Source: Trematomus loennbergii
Lineage: Eukaryota > Chordata > Actinopteri > Perciformes > Nototheniidae
DNA length: 64,000 bases
NCBI GenBank assembly: GCA_012861695.1
Contig: JAAOOA010000123.1
Coordinates: forward strand, 316,001 to 380,000
Reading direction: 5' to 3'
Each line of letters starts with the position of its first letter. Position 1 is the stretch's first letter. The notes beneath the pieces were generated by a model. The model was not told where the DNA came from and ran no database searches. It worked only from the letters and a program-made list of their open reading frames with translations. Below, in pieces: positions 45,744 through 58,031 of the stretch. Made by a program: the position numbers and the translations under genes.

Positions 45744-45985
45744 TAGAGTGCCACAGTGACGCGTCTTAAAACCGTAAGTAAGTTAGCATTTTACCACTTC
45801 CGGTTCCTTCGACAAAAAAGCCATGCAATTTCTCCATAGGATTTTGTCAAATAGCTGGAAATAAGGTCTGTGGTTGAGACACATTGAAGAGACGGATCAC
45901 GTTTTGTTCTACGACATTAAATACATCAGCAGTGACCCTGGACACTGGTGATTTTTGAAGAGTTGACGTGTCTGAAAAACGATGG
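45744..45985 (+). mobile_element. Single arm of the TAGAGTGCCACAGTGACGCG fold-back element
   Basis: TAGAGTGCCACAGTGACGCG, CCACTTCCGGTTCCTTCG and AATAAGGTCTGTGGTTGAGA match the arms of 29022-29705. No opposite arm is seen downstream, so it is truncated. The neighbouring 45070-45740 stretch holds no gene I can see. Confidence 0.65.
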
Positions 45986-46147
45986 TTGAATACATGACAG
46001 TAACAAATTACCTCAAACAGCTGGGCACAGTCATTTGCAGTCAACAGGTGAATGATACAATGATCGGGGACTATTTTCAGCAGTGCATTAATAATCATTT
46101 GGTGCTTTGGTCATGTACTGACTTAAAATATTGACCTAGAAACTCAC

Positions 46148-46515
46148 TTAAAGGTGGGGTATGTAATTTTTGAGAAACCAGCTCGAGTGCGCTAGAATTT
46201 GAAAATACACAACCGGAAAAAATCTGCCACTTCCTTACAGAGCCCCTCCTCCAACACACATGAACGCGCACATGACCAATGAGGGCACGAGATAAGTTTG
46301 TGCACGAGATGGAAGGCTGACAGGCAGGTAGGCCATCCAGTTATTTTAGCCAGGCCGGCTCAGATGATTGGTCGTGCTTTTTACAGCGCCACGGCCTCTT
46401 TTTATGTATTTATTGTCAAAGCATTTAATGTATTCATTGCTATCGGGATGTTAAGAGCATTCCATGGAATATAACAAAAAGTGTTTCTGAAGTGAATTAC
46501 ATACCCCACCTTTAA
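46148..46515 (+). mobile_element. MITE with TTAAAGGTGGGGTA ends, copy 3, best preserved
   Basis: Left end TTAAAGGTGGGGTATGTAAT and right end ATTACATACCCCACCTTTAA form a near-perfect inverted repeat of about 20 bp. The interior matches 3577-3943 and 16139-17114. Confidence 0.85.
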
Positions 46516-46519
46516 AATA

Positions 46520-47335
46520 AACCACAGTTCCCTAGTTCAGGGTAATAGAGGAACATGCATCGGTTGAGTAATTAATCTGTGTCATTAGTGTTCAAAAGAA
46601 TGGCAATACCACGCTGTCAGTCTAACATTTACGTCCAGATTGAATACATTTACTTCATGGTGGTTACCTGCAAACATGACTTCCCATGCTTCGCTTGGCA
46701 TGTAGTGCTTATAAGCAATTGTTAGCATGTTAACACTTTATTATGATGGCAAAAACAAACATGGTGAACATTATACCGGCTAAACTTAAGCACGTTAACA
46801 CTGCTGCTGTAAGCTAACATTAGCATTTAGCAAAAAACAATATGCTATATTAGGCTTTTGCTATTTAAGCAACACTTGTTGACAAAAAACAATAAATGCA
46901 AAATGATCAGCCTCCTTCTTTAAAGCATCTTTTAGCTTGCATTGTTCGGTCTTTCTTCTCTGTTCTGTATTTTAAGCTAATAGCCAGTCTGTCATTAATG
47001 CTTAAAACGTACTCTTAGCTGCAATATGAATAAACCACCATGGAAACACTCAGGGAGTTAACTCCATCAACTTGAATTTTCTGTTAATAATTCAAGAAGA
47101 TTCTGCTCTGATCTACAGGAATGGATACTTACTGAATATCAGTATTTGGTGTTCCCCACAGCTGTGTTTTGGATAAAGTTTGAGTGAAGTATGAACATCC
47201 GGCGGGCTCTTCCTCCTGAGTCTTTTAGCTTCCACTTCGGTATCAGTCTGCTCCCAATTTCTTGGTACACCTTTCATAACAGTCCATGAAAGGCTCTCTA
47301 ACTTTGGGTGCATATCGAAAAACCCTTCAATCAGA
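46520..47335. other. Stretch with no supported gene
   Basis: Rich in GCTAACATTAGCATT-type words. A minus-strand frame at 47113-47313 (WTVMKGVPRNWEQTDTEVEA) is protein-like in composition and could be an exon or transposase scrap. No splice partner or family was recognised. Confidence 0.35.
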
Positions 47336-47337
47336 TT

Positions 47338-47930
47338 TAAAGGTCCCCTATTATCCTTTTTTTCATCAATATATTATAGGTCTCAGATATATACAAAACA
47401 TGTCTCTGAAGTGTTTGGCTCCAAACACCAAACAGATCATTGCAGCATTACCCATAATCCCCTCTGTTTCAGCCCTGTTTCAAAAGTGCTGATTCTCTGT
47501 CTGTTACTTTAGATGAAAAAAGGAGCCCCTCCCCACGCCCCTCTGAGAGAGATTTGGTTAAAAAGAACACAATGGTGCTCTAGGAGGAGGTTCAGGTGAT
47601 AAGGTGGGGGGGGGGGGTTACCTTGGTTGGTGATTGGCTAATGGTTACACAAGCCAAAAAATCGTTATGACATCATAAAGTGGCCAAAATCTGATCAGCT
47701 CATTTCCAGACAGGTTTTTATATAAATGGATCAGGACAAAAAGAGAGAGAATCTTTGTTCCTGAAACTTTCAGAATCTCTTTCCACAGAGGGGACACATG
47801 TTGATGAAGAAGAGACATGAAGAAGAGGGGACACATGTTGATGTAGAAGAGACATGAAGAAGAGGGGACACATGTTGATGTAGAAGAGACATGATAAAGT
47901 GGATTTTGCATAATAGGTGACCTTTAAGAC
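47338..47930. mobile_element. MITE-like element with GGTCCCCTATTA ends, empty copy
   Basis: Matches 40286-41008 but lacks the nested element. It has its own 39-bp tandem expansion of GGGGACACATGTTGATGTAG and AAGAGACATGAAGAAGA, three copies at about 47790-47895. It ends less than 30 bp from the epor stop codon, so it probably lies in the epor 3' untranslated region. Confidence 0.8.
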
Positions 47931-47957
47931 TCAGTTCATGTGTAGGCCGTCCATCTT

Positions 47958-50900
47958 TCAGCCGTCATCGTCGATGTGGTGATGACTCGGCAGGAAGGGT
48001 CTTCTAAAAGCCGGGATCTCGTTTTTGTAGTCATTGGCGTAGATGACAGCTTTTCCAAAGTCCTCCACTCTGCTCATGGTGCTATAATCCATAGAAACCC
48101 CCGAGTCTGCCACCGCCATGTAGGTGTACCCCGGGCCTTTTGTCATCCAGGCGTGGTTTGGGTACTCAAGCTGGTCTGTGATGAAAGTCGACCCGAATTG
48201 GAGCTCTGCGGCACGGATCCCAGGTCGGAGTGAGATTCATACGACACCGTCTTTCTGGAGGCAAAAAGCACCTCGAGGGGTAACGTCTCCTCCAGGACGT
48301 CATCCAGTTCGTCTATGTTTTGGTTTTTCGCACTCAGGGTAACGTAGGTGTCCTGGGACTCCAGTAGGTAGGACTGGGAGCAGGGAACTTGGTTCTGGTT
48401 GAGCGCCCTTATGCGGTCCATCAGCCAGAGGTTGTGTGGTGTCGCTATCCTTTGCTCTGACAGAACTGGATCACCTCTGTCTAACAACTGTCTTTCGTCC
48501 GGCTCCGTCTTTACGTCGTCGTCTTCTTTTCTGACTGAGGGCAAAGCTCTGAAGGCTTTGGGTGGCAGAGGCGGGAAGGGCAGTGATGGTCGTGGGCTGA
48601 GTTCAGACAGGACTTCCAGAGGAGAAGGGCATTCCTCTGAGTAGAAGAAAGCTGGAGTCAACCTTATGCCTCTGTTGGTCTGCCCTAACCACTCCTGTAC
48701 AAAAACAACAATGAAGTGATTAGGAAAACTCAGAGAGAAAGGTCTGGCAGTTTTCAGACAAGAAGAAAGTACTATCCCAAATATTCCCAAGATGCTACAA
48801 CATGACGCAATGTAAGCTGTGGCAATGGTATGAAAAGGTATGGTATGGAAATGGTCTCCTAAGTGGTGTGGTCTAAAGTATTTCTATTTTCTTTTGCTTA
48901 TAAAATACATTTATAAAGCTGACATTCATTTGAAAAATAAGTTAGCTAGGGCATTTTTTGAAATGTAACAGTTTTTAGGACACAGTTTGGTTAGATTCAT
49001 AACGTCAACAAACCAACAGTTTCTCTTGCGACTGTGTTGCTGTGACAGAGATAGATCTTGAATAAGGTCAATTCTTTCCTTATATATCCTTCTAAAAAAT
49101 TACATTCTAATGCAAGAATGTTGGAAGGTATGTGTCTTCTGGAAAATGGGTCAAACTTTGGGGACCATTGGGCGCAAGAATCCGTCATAATCTTGGTTCA
49201 CATTTGCATCTAAGATTGACTGAATAGAGAAAGGACACTAGTCTCCTGAAGGGGCGGCGCAGTGGCAAAACCACGTGACACAGATACAGAAAACTGACTC
49301 TCGCTATCTCCCTTTTCTAGACTTTCTCTGGTAACACCATGAGGTTGGCATTTGTGGTATTGAGGGAAATGTCTCGACGACCGTTGGATGGACTGGCATG
49401 GCAATCAGTACTTTCTAATGTTTCTGGTTCTTTAATTTATTACTAAACAAGGTTTGCGAACAACATTTTCCCAACTTAACTTGCTAGCATTTGAATTGTA
49501 AGCTGCTGACGGTAGCATTTAGCATCCAGCAGCCTTGATGTTAAGGCCCGGACACACCAGCCCGATTTTGGGAGTCAGAGGCCGTCAGAGGCAGTCGGGC
49601 ATTCGCGGCGCCCTACTCAGGTTTGTGTGTCCCGCACCGTCGTCTCTTTACGGCACCTTTTCACACCTTCCGCGGCCGATTCGGGAGGTCAGAGAAAGTC
49701 GGCCCAAGCAATCACTCTGATTGGCTGTTCACACTACCGCTGCCTGCTGGTAAGGACAGTTATTGCCACTCGTCGACTGAAGTATTTGCGGTGTGTTCGT
49801 AAGCGGGCGACGTAGCCGACGCAGGCGACGAAGCTGACGCAAAAGTCGGGACGCCTTCGGTACGCGTTCTTTGGTCTCAGGTGGGTGTGTAGCGGCCTTT
49901 AGTGCAGCCTCACAGAGCTGCTACCATGGGTGTAAACTTGTATTGTTCTTACCCGAAAGTCCCCTCCATAAACACTGAAAAGGCCTTTGAACTTGCTGTC
50001 AGGAGTTGGAATAGTCGGCCAAACCTTCTTGACGACAAACCTGAAACGAGCACAGAAGCAAAACACTATTATTCTACATGTCTTTTTGAGATAATCGTTA
50101 CTTTAGGATGCAACCAATTTCTCTGTGGCTTGTATATAAGCCTTGTGTTGCTGGTTATCTGACCTTCGATGGGACAGGAGCATGGTGAGAGACAGCACAA
50201 TGAGGATGAAGGAGATGATGATAGTCAGCGACATGATGAGGAGGTCGAGTTCTGGAGGAGGAACAACAGTCATTGCTTTGGGAACAAACTAAGCAAGAAC
50301 AATAAAACCAATGCGTAAGGGAAATGTCTATGTACAGCCAAAATACCTCCATGAGTATCTGACACATTTCTTTATTGCTCACCTGCCGGCACTGTTTCCA
50401 TGAACACCGGGTCGCTCCAGGCGCTCCAGTAGCCGTTGTAGCTAATCCCGTCGAGCTTCACTCTGACTCTTATCTTGTACATTCGGCCCGGCTGCAGGCC
50501 TCTCAGGATCAACTGTGAGCTGGCTCCAACCACCTCAACCTGGAGAACATTCCTCAATTCATCAATACAGGTCTTTATGTGCACCTAGCAGACAATAAAA
50601 CCTGCTGCTAAAAGTTTTATTCAACCTTTATATATCCATGTAGACTGGTCCCCTTTTTACTGGGGTAAGGTTTGTTTTAGAGCAGGGGTGTCAAACTCAA
50701 TTCATCACGGGCCACATTAACATTATGGTTGCACTCAAAGGGCCGGTTGTAACTATATAAATATACATATATAAATATATAATATATATATAATGTATTT
50801 ATATTACATTATTGCCTCTGAATTGGATTATTATCGGATAGGATAATAACTTAGTAATTAACTACGTCTGAAAAGCAGAAGTCTAGGGTAAATAATTGCA

Positions 50901-53900
50901 AGTCTCTTCAGTGCGCATGTCACAAAACGAGATGCATTGTGGGACATGTAGTTTATGGGCAACCTGCTTCTGTAAAGTGGCATGTAACCGTATAATAAAC
51001 ATATTATATTCTTTGCAAGCTCTTGCGGGCCACATGAAATGAAGTCGCGGGCCAGATTTGGCCCCCGGGCCTTGAGTTTGACACCCCTGTTTTAGAGGTA
51101 TCCAAATAGATTTCTGATCAAAGACCGTGGAAAAGAACATTTTACTAAAGAGGCCAATATTCGTGTCTCGTGTGAAACAAAAAGTCAAAGGTTGATATAT
51201 TTGAACCTACCTATGTAGCTTAAGCTAGCGTATAAAAAAGATACCTAATTTAAGCCAAACCATGATCTTTAACTGTCTTAACCCCATCAAGTTATTTTAG
51301 CCACAAAAATAATGTTCTGTTGCATTTTTCACAATGTGTTTAAAACTACGAGCGTAATCCGTAAGAAAATACGTTTTCTCCAACATGTAAATGCAGTTTA
51401 GTTGTTGAGGAACTTCACTTTTAGGGTTGATAAGTATAGGGTCATGTGGAGGTATAAGATAGTGATCCTACCTGCCCCATGTTGCTGCCCGCTGTAGTGT
51501 AGATGACTTCATAAATCATGCTGTCGTCCATGTACTTTAGAGCAGGAGGAACCCAGCTGAGGTTGAGCTGGAGTGGCTGAGCCGTCCTGCTCACCGTCAC
51601 GTTAGTCGGAGGATCCAGAATAACTGAAGAGAGGAGGTAGATGGTTAGGGAGGAGATGAAGAGGGGTTGAGGAAAGATTATTCTTCACCAAAAGTCTGAA
51701 ACACTGCGACTAGTGACTATGGAGGAAGGCCTAAAAGGACGAGCTCTCAGTTTTGACAACTTGGTGACTTTCGTGCCAGCTTAACTAGCCGAACATCTAG
51801 CAACGTTTGGAGCTAGTGCTAGCTACTTGCATGGAAAAATATAATTGGATTTTTAAAACAAAGGCTAAATTACTGATAGAAAAATATCACTCGTCCCCGG
51901 CTTGAGCTTCAATATCAGGATCCATGTATTTCTGATCTCCAAGAATGGAAGTAGTCATCACACACAGAGCATCAACTAGTTCCTGAACAGTGTCCTTCAC
52001 ATGCTGATATCCAAGAGAGGGAGTTACACAGTCACAAGATGGAGGAATAGAAAGCAGTATTCAATGTTTAGTTCAGATTAGCTCCACGTCAGAAATGATC
52101 ATGCTTGGCATATGTCTATCTCCATAGAGGCTGAATCATCATGTTAATCACATAGCTATCATATGCCTCAAACAGTCCTGATGCTCTTCTAGGTAATCAT
52201 ACATCCTGTCATGTCACAGCTACAGTTGGGATACCTTTGTTATCATCTGATATTGGAAGAGGACATTCACTATTTTCCCAACAATTACCCTTGCTGGTTT
52301 CTCCACTCTTACTTACCAGAGCTCCAAAAGGGTTAAAACTGGACTTGTTAGGGATATTTTTCGAGGAAATTAAAATGAATGTTGATTGCAAACCTAGATT
52401 TGACGGCTTAGATTGCAGTAAAACAAACTTACAGACGAGCTCGATGAGGAGGCTGCGATTGTGGATCAGTCTTCCCTCTCGATGAACCTCGATGTCCGTT
52501 TGGACGAACATCTGGGTGTGGTTCAGATGGCAGAAGAACAGCCTCTTTCCCCCCTGCTGCAGGGAGCATCTTCAGTGGACACTGCTGCTGTTTTCATTCC
52601 TGAGAGGGAGACAGAAAAAAACCTGGGTTCAGAGAGAGCAGTTTTTCTTGCATATGACCACTAAGCATTTGGAAGAAGCACTTTTCTGAATTGGCTAAAG
52701 TTCTATGTCTCTAGAATCAGTGGCGATTCTAGAGTCTGTGGGGGCCCTGGGCAAACATTCACTGGGGCCCCTCGAACCAGCTTTTCATCACCACGCACAG
52801 CCGACAGCCCACCCCCCCCCCCCGGAGCAGACTGAAATGATGAGCTTTTGGCGCGCTATGCATGGGGACCCTTGAGGGGGTTGCCCGACATGTCGTTGCA
52901 GTAAATTAAAGGGTGTTTCATGTTGTCGTTGCTGTGGACCTTCTTAATCTACCTTCTTTGGGGGCCCCCTTCTGGTCCGGGGCCCCAAGCAGTTGCCTGT
53001 TCGCAAGGTGCGCCCCTGTCTAGAATGACAAAGTAACCCTTTATTAAATATCAACCTCCTAAAAAAATTCTGTAAAAACTGTTTTCAATCCTATAATGCG
53101 GCTTTCACACCAGCGCTTTTCCCTTTCTAGCTCCTAGCTAGAGCTTTTCTGGTTCAGCTCCGGTTTCCCTTTTCAGCTCCCGCTCTGTTCACACCGCCCA
53201 GCTGCCGCTGCTGCGTCATGACGTCACCGTTTACATAGCTGATTTTCTCCCCAACGGAGCTCACAACAACAACAACAACGGGGGGGGGACTGCGTCGGGT
53301 CGATGATCGTGTTGCTTTTAATCATACGAAGCCAGATTAAATTAAATAACGACTTCTCCAACCTTATACTTTCTCCAGAGTGCCGTGGTTCATTGTTTAT
53401 TAATGTTTTCAGCGGCATTTACCGACCGCGCAGTGCTGGCTGCACTTCAACGGGAGTTTATTCTCCCGTTAGCTCCGGGTTAGCTCACACGGCTCTAAAG
53501 TATTCACTGTCTGACTGTCACACAGCTGATACATATCCCCAGTTCCCCTTAAGTGAATGTGTGTCAGTCTGAATTGACGCTGTTTGGCATCACAACGCTG
53601 TTATGAAAGTTTCTCTGGTATAACATGGGTGATGTTAGCATAGCAACCGAAGCTAAACTGACTACTTGCTAAGCCGTTTTCTCCAGGCACTTTTTACCGG
53701 TCGTATTTTTCATTATGATTCTACTTGTGATAGTCGGACATGACAACCTGTGCAGCCCATGTATTGATTCCATCCAATAGCTGCTATAATAACAAACAAA
53801 ACGTCTGCCTGCTCTCCACAATGATCAATAACAGCGAACGGATGGTCAAAGGTTTCCTGCACGCCTCGACGTAAGAGAGACGTAAGCGACGAATATGTTT

Positions 53901-54886
53901 AATTCGGTAACCTATTTGCTGCAAAAGAATACAAATAAAGAGAAAGTAAAAAAGACATCTTAAAAATAGGAAAGATCATATGCCAAATGAGGTTTATGTA
54001 TCTAGACTGAGATATTGACCTTTTAGAAATGGTCAAGCTGCTCAAATGAGTCTGTTTTTAATTCTTAAATTACATTTAAATTACATTTTCAATCCCTAAT
54101 TTAATAACCCATACATACATATTGTGTAACCAATTGGTTTGCATTACAAATAAAGTAGAAACACCAGCTTGGACCTACAGTGTGATGACCTATTGGACAG
54201 CACATGGTTTGATATGATTGTGACTTACTGGTAGGTGTATGTGAAGGAGTACTGATCCAGAGAGCCGGACAGCTCCTCGTCTTCCTCCCAGAAACACGTG
54301 AAGTCCTTCCTGCTCTGAGCGAAGCACTTTGGGTTTTCTGGCTCCTCTTTCAGAAGTATAGACACTGAGGAGGTGAGAGGCAACAGATGAGCATGAGAGA
54401 ATCCAAAAGTGTGTTACATCTCATTGTAATCATAGAAATAAAATCCACCTTTACAGTACATGTGTTTATATGTCTGTAAACGTTTGAATTTGACTTAAGA
54501 TATGTTGTAGATATTTTTATAGCAGGCCTATTCTTTACATATTAGAAGGTTTATGTTTTGCACCAGAACAGCAAAACAAATCCTTTCATTTGAACCCTAC
54601 TTTCATATATGGCAATGCAAAACTTAAGTCACAACTTGTCGATAAACTCATATCTTATTGTAATAACACATTTTTAAAGAGTGAGATGTTATGTTGTTTT
54701 ATTCTACACAATATTCCCAATTATTCTACTTTAAAATGTGCTGTTTAATTGTTACGACAATGCAGAAAAAGTTGTTCTCTTACCTTTTTTTCCGTGATTT
54801 CGTGCACCCTGGTCGATGGAAGCTTTTCCCATGGCGCAGAAGATCATGTGAAGAGCCAGCAACCGGCTCAGGTGATCGCATATCAT
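47958..54886 (-). CDS. epor: Erythropoietin receptor
   Basis: Eight exons: 54886-54784, 54364-54229, 52599-52433, 51623-51472, 50539-50383, 50251-50164, 50040-49953 and 48694-47958; about 542 residues. Exon 1 is a signal peptide (SRLLALHMIFCAMG). The ligand-binding domain has KCFAQSRKDFTCFWEE and a second cysteine pair; the fibronectin domain has ILDPPTNVTV and the WSAWS motif in exon 5. Exon 6 is the transmembrane helix (IMSLTIIISFILIVLSLTML). Exon 7 is the JAK2-binding Box1 region (KKVWPTIPTPDSKFKGLF). The tail has PSPLEVLSE, DTYVTL (like the human STAT5 site DTYLVL) and SGVSMDYS. The receptor drives JAK2/STAT5 signalling in red-cell precursors. Oddities: exon 8 needs one base near 48168 (in the human-like SFEY motif), confirmed because the total length is otherwise not a multiple of three; exon 3 has a stop cured by a compensating -1/+1 pair near 52582 and 52549-52554. 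Confidence 0.93.
49543..49900. mobile_element. CpG-rich MITE related to 32790-33260
   Basis: AAGGCCCGGACACACCAGCC at the left and TGTGTAGCGGCCTTT at the right are the imperfect ends. GTGTCCCGCACCGTCG and ATCACTCTGATTGGCTGTTC are shared with 32790-33240. In the epor intron between exons 7 and 8. Confidence 0.65.
50683..51089 (+). mobile_element. Non-autonomous hAT element with perfect 8-bp target duplication
   Basis: Left end CAGGGGTGTCAAACTCAATT and right end CTTGAGTTTGACACCCCTG are inverted, and TTTTAGAG is duplicated perfectly at 50675-50682 and 51090-51097. GGGCCACATTAA and GCGGGCCAGATTTGGCCCCC are typical of this fish hAT group. It lies in the epor intron between exons 4 and 5. The perfect duplication suggests a fairly recent insertion. 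Confidence 0.92.
52712..53025. mobile_element. GGGGCCCC-rich element, inverted copy
   Basis: GTGGCGATTCTAGAGTCTGT, GGGCAAACATTCACTGGGGC and CTGGTCCGGGGCCCCAAGCA match 36845-37190 in reverse complement. In the epor intron between exons 2 and 3. Confidence 0.7.
53098..53880. mobile_element. Truncated copy of the ACCCCTTTCACACCAA element
   Basis: GGCTTTCACACCAGCGCTTT, CATACGAAGCCAGATTAAAT and GATAGTCGGACATGACAACC match 20088-20900 with high identity and same strand. The right end is missing. In the epor intron between exons 2 and 3. Confidence 0.8.
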
Positions 54887-55264
54887 CCTTTTGTCTTCTC
54901 TGACAACAGAAAGACCTTCTGTTTTCCTCCACTTGCATAACTAGAAAACAACCTGCTTCTACTATGTCCTGCAGCTCTCTCAGGGGGAGGCTTGTTTTTT
55001 AGTCTAGATAGCATGGATAGCGCAGCACAGTTACGCGCCTGTTTGAGAGAGATAAGGTGTGTAGTACTGAGATGTTTACGTTCTCTAAAAGTCAGTGAAG
55101 AAGAGGGTGGAGCGAGGGAACACTTACAAAACGTTTTACTCTCCTGTGATGTGCGGGAATCAGGCCCTCATTGATGTTGACGATGTGGTTGTTGTTGTTG
55201 TTGCTGCTGTGGATGGAGAGAGGAAGTGGGCGAGGGCGTGCGTAAAAGCGCAAACTGGAGAGAG

Positions 55265-55655
55265 CTGGATGGATGAAGAGATTGATAAATGGATAAATTG
55301 ATGGATAATAGATGGATGGATAAAAGGATGGAGAGATGATCAATGGATGGATGGATAAATGGATGGATAAAAGGATGGATAAATGGATGGATGGATAAAT
55401 GGATGGATTGATAAATGGATATATGGATGGATACAATTTTTTTTTAAAGATTTGATGGATACCTGTATGGGTGGGATAGATGGAAAAATGTATAGATGGA
55501 GGATAAATGGTTGGATGATGGATGAGGATCTGACTAAATTGATATATGGATGGGAAGATAGATGGAGGATAAATGGACGGATGAAAACATTTAAAAGATG
55601 CATTGGTGATGGACATGGATGGATTTAGATAGATAGATAGATAGATAGATAGATG

Positions 55656-55720
<65 letters not shown>

Positions 55721-55800
55721 TAATGGATAGATAGAAGTATGGATGGATAGACAATTATATGGGAAATGGATAGATGGGGTAAATGGATTGATGAATGGAG
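55265..55800. repeat. (GGAT)n/(GATA)n satellite-like tract
   Basis: Degenerate TGGATGGATAAA repeats run from 55265 to 55620, then near-pure GATA repeats at about 55628-55730. The long minus-strand open frame of SIHPSIYLSI-type words is an artefact of the four-base repeat. Confidence 0.9.
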
Positions 55801-55954
55801 GTAAATGTAATTAATGTTTGTGTGCACCTGTCTCCTGGTTGAAGCTGTGATGTGAGGATGTGGATCTGAACTTCTGTCTGGCCTCGAGCCAACCTAATCC
55901 CTGCATCTCCTGCAACAACAGAAACCGTAGAGCCCTCCACTGAGAGAGAACCCA

Positions 55955-57889
55955 AACGGTTTCTTATCTACTCTCTGCACCCACATGTTTTCTTCGTTTG
56001 ACCAGCATTATCAGCGTGCAGACCCTCCTGTGTTTCTTCACCTCGTGATAGGGGGGGCGTAGCAGCCCATCCCCGTCGGTTTAAATGCAATTCAGAGCGC
56101 TTTTTTACATCATATGAAAGTGGGGAAGAGAGCCTGATCAAGTGTATACATTTAGCTCAGCTTGTGACATATTTGGACTTGTTTACATTCTAGTACACAT
56201 CTTTTTAAGCCAGTTTAGTGCACATTTCACTCTAGTTTGAAAGGAATAAAGAGGAAGGAAAGGTAGTTATGTCTTAAAGACTGTGGTGGCAGGAGGAAGG
56301 AGATGAGGAAATGTGTTTAGTTGTTGAGGACAATGGCTGTGGTTTCTCTGGTTCCGCAGATAACACGTGTAAAAAAGCCTTGACCTGATGCTGGGGTTAG
56401 GAGGTTGTAAAGTACACTTTAGATGCTGCCGTCATGTTGTACACTGTGTAACTGATTTGAAACTAAATATAATGATCTGCAAAGACGCTCGACGTTTTGT
56501 AATGAATATATTCTTTATTTCTTATACACATTTCAACAATTTATTCTTGTTTAGAAGATTTCTGGCACAATCCAGCAAACACATTCAGAGTTTAAAATAA
56601 AGGGATACAATGATGAGATATCCCCTCTTTTAGAAAGCCGCCAATCAGGGATGCAAGACATACATAATAACAGGAGAGAGAAAGATTACACCTCAGACTA
56701 TTTGTACAAAAGCGTCAGTAGTTTTTTAACATGGCAGATATCGAGTGGTTAGAAGTTCAGTATCAGAGGAAAGTTTAGCACATTCAGTATGTATTCAAGC
56801 AGCAGTCACCGTTAGTGGAGCCATCAAAATATGATATGCTTTCTTATGCATTTAAACACATTGCACATAAGCACAGATGTAGTGTTAATGGATTGCACAC
56901 TCAGCATTAAAAGGTGAACGTGGTGCAGATGAGATGATAATATCAGCTGTCTGTAAAACTGTTCAGCAACACACTGGACACACATGGTCAAATGGCACCT
57001 TACATGACAATTAAAAGGAATACCTTGTCCTTAAAATATATATATTGTTTGTATAATAAATACTCACCACGTGTTACTTTGTATTGTTGAAGAATACTCT
57101 ATTTGTAATGCCTGCATCCACAGTGAATGGAGAATCTAAATAGAGAAAACTGTCTTAATGAACTGAAGTAAATGGAGTCTAAATATCTCTTAACACTCAC
57201 ACAACTCACAAGTTATTAAATGGATGATTTGATGTAGTTTGGCGTACAGCCTCAATTGACTTTCATTAATCAAGAAGAATCTTTGCTATTTGATTCTTTG
57301 TAATGTGTCGAGGCATGCAAGACACATAAAGGTTTATTCAAGAAGGTAACACAGGGGGATTCATTGATACAAATAATCATTTTGTGTGTGAATTATTCCT
57401 TTTAACAGAAAATAAGAGTACAACGTACGTCCTAATACGTTGCCATTACCATTTGTTGTGCAATCAAAATCAAAACTATTGTTCAGGTTTTCTGCGACGG
57501 GAGATGATTGTCAATACTGAAACGTCAATAAGTAAAGAAATACAAAAACCTAATCATGCACAGTTTACATGACATCAAGATAAAAGCTAACCTCATTCCC
57601 TTCAATGATATGTTAGATTTGACAGTTAATGGTGTTTTTAAGTGATGCATGTTCTCTTACCAGCTGTGGGCCTCACATGTGCATACAGAACATTTGAGGC
57701 CCACAAAAACCCTTTAACTGAGATCAGTGTGCTTCCCTTTGAGACAAGACAAACACTCTGTGCCTCATTTCCAGTCAATAACAAGATGAACAAAAAAGAT
57801 AATACACCACTTTGTCAATACTCAGTTATTAAGCCCCGTAGTAGGTTTGCCATACCGACTGTTTTGCCGTGCTACAGATAGGAGGAGCG

Positions 57890-57890
<1 letters not shown>
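55955..57890. other. Intergenic stretch between epor and the Rab3 gene
   Basis: No exon with splice sites and protein-like content was found on either strand. The DNA is AT-rich, with no clear transposon ends. A 3' untranslated region or unrecognised exon cannot be excluded. Confidence 0.45.
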
Positions 57891-57891
<1 letters not shown>

Positions 57892-57982
<91 letters not shown>

Positions 57983-57997
57983 TGTGTGTGTGTGTGT

Positions 57998-58029
<32 letters not shown>
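57892..58029. repeat. (GT)n microsatellite with TGGTGT interruptions
   Basis: About 138 bp of GT dinucleotides interrupted by GGTG at four places, the kind of pattern produced when shorter arrays are copied. Z-DNA-prone. Confidence 0.93.

Positions 58030-58031
<2 letters not shown>

Noticed and set aside
55092..55754. 220-codon minus-strand frame of SIYLSI/HPSIYP repeats
   Set aside because: It is the translation of GGAT/GATA tetranucleotide repeats.
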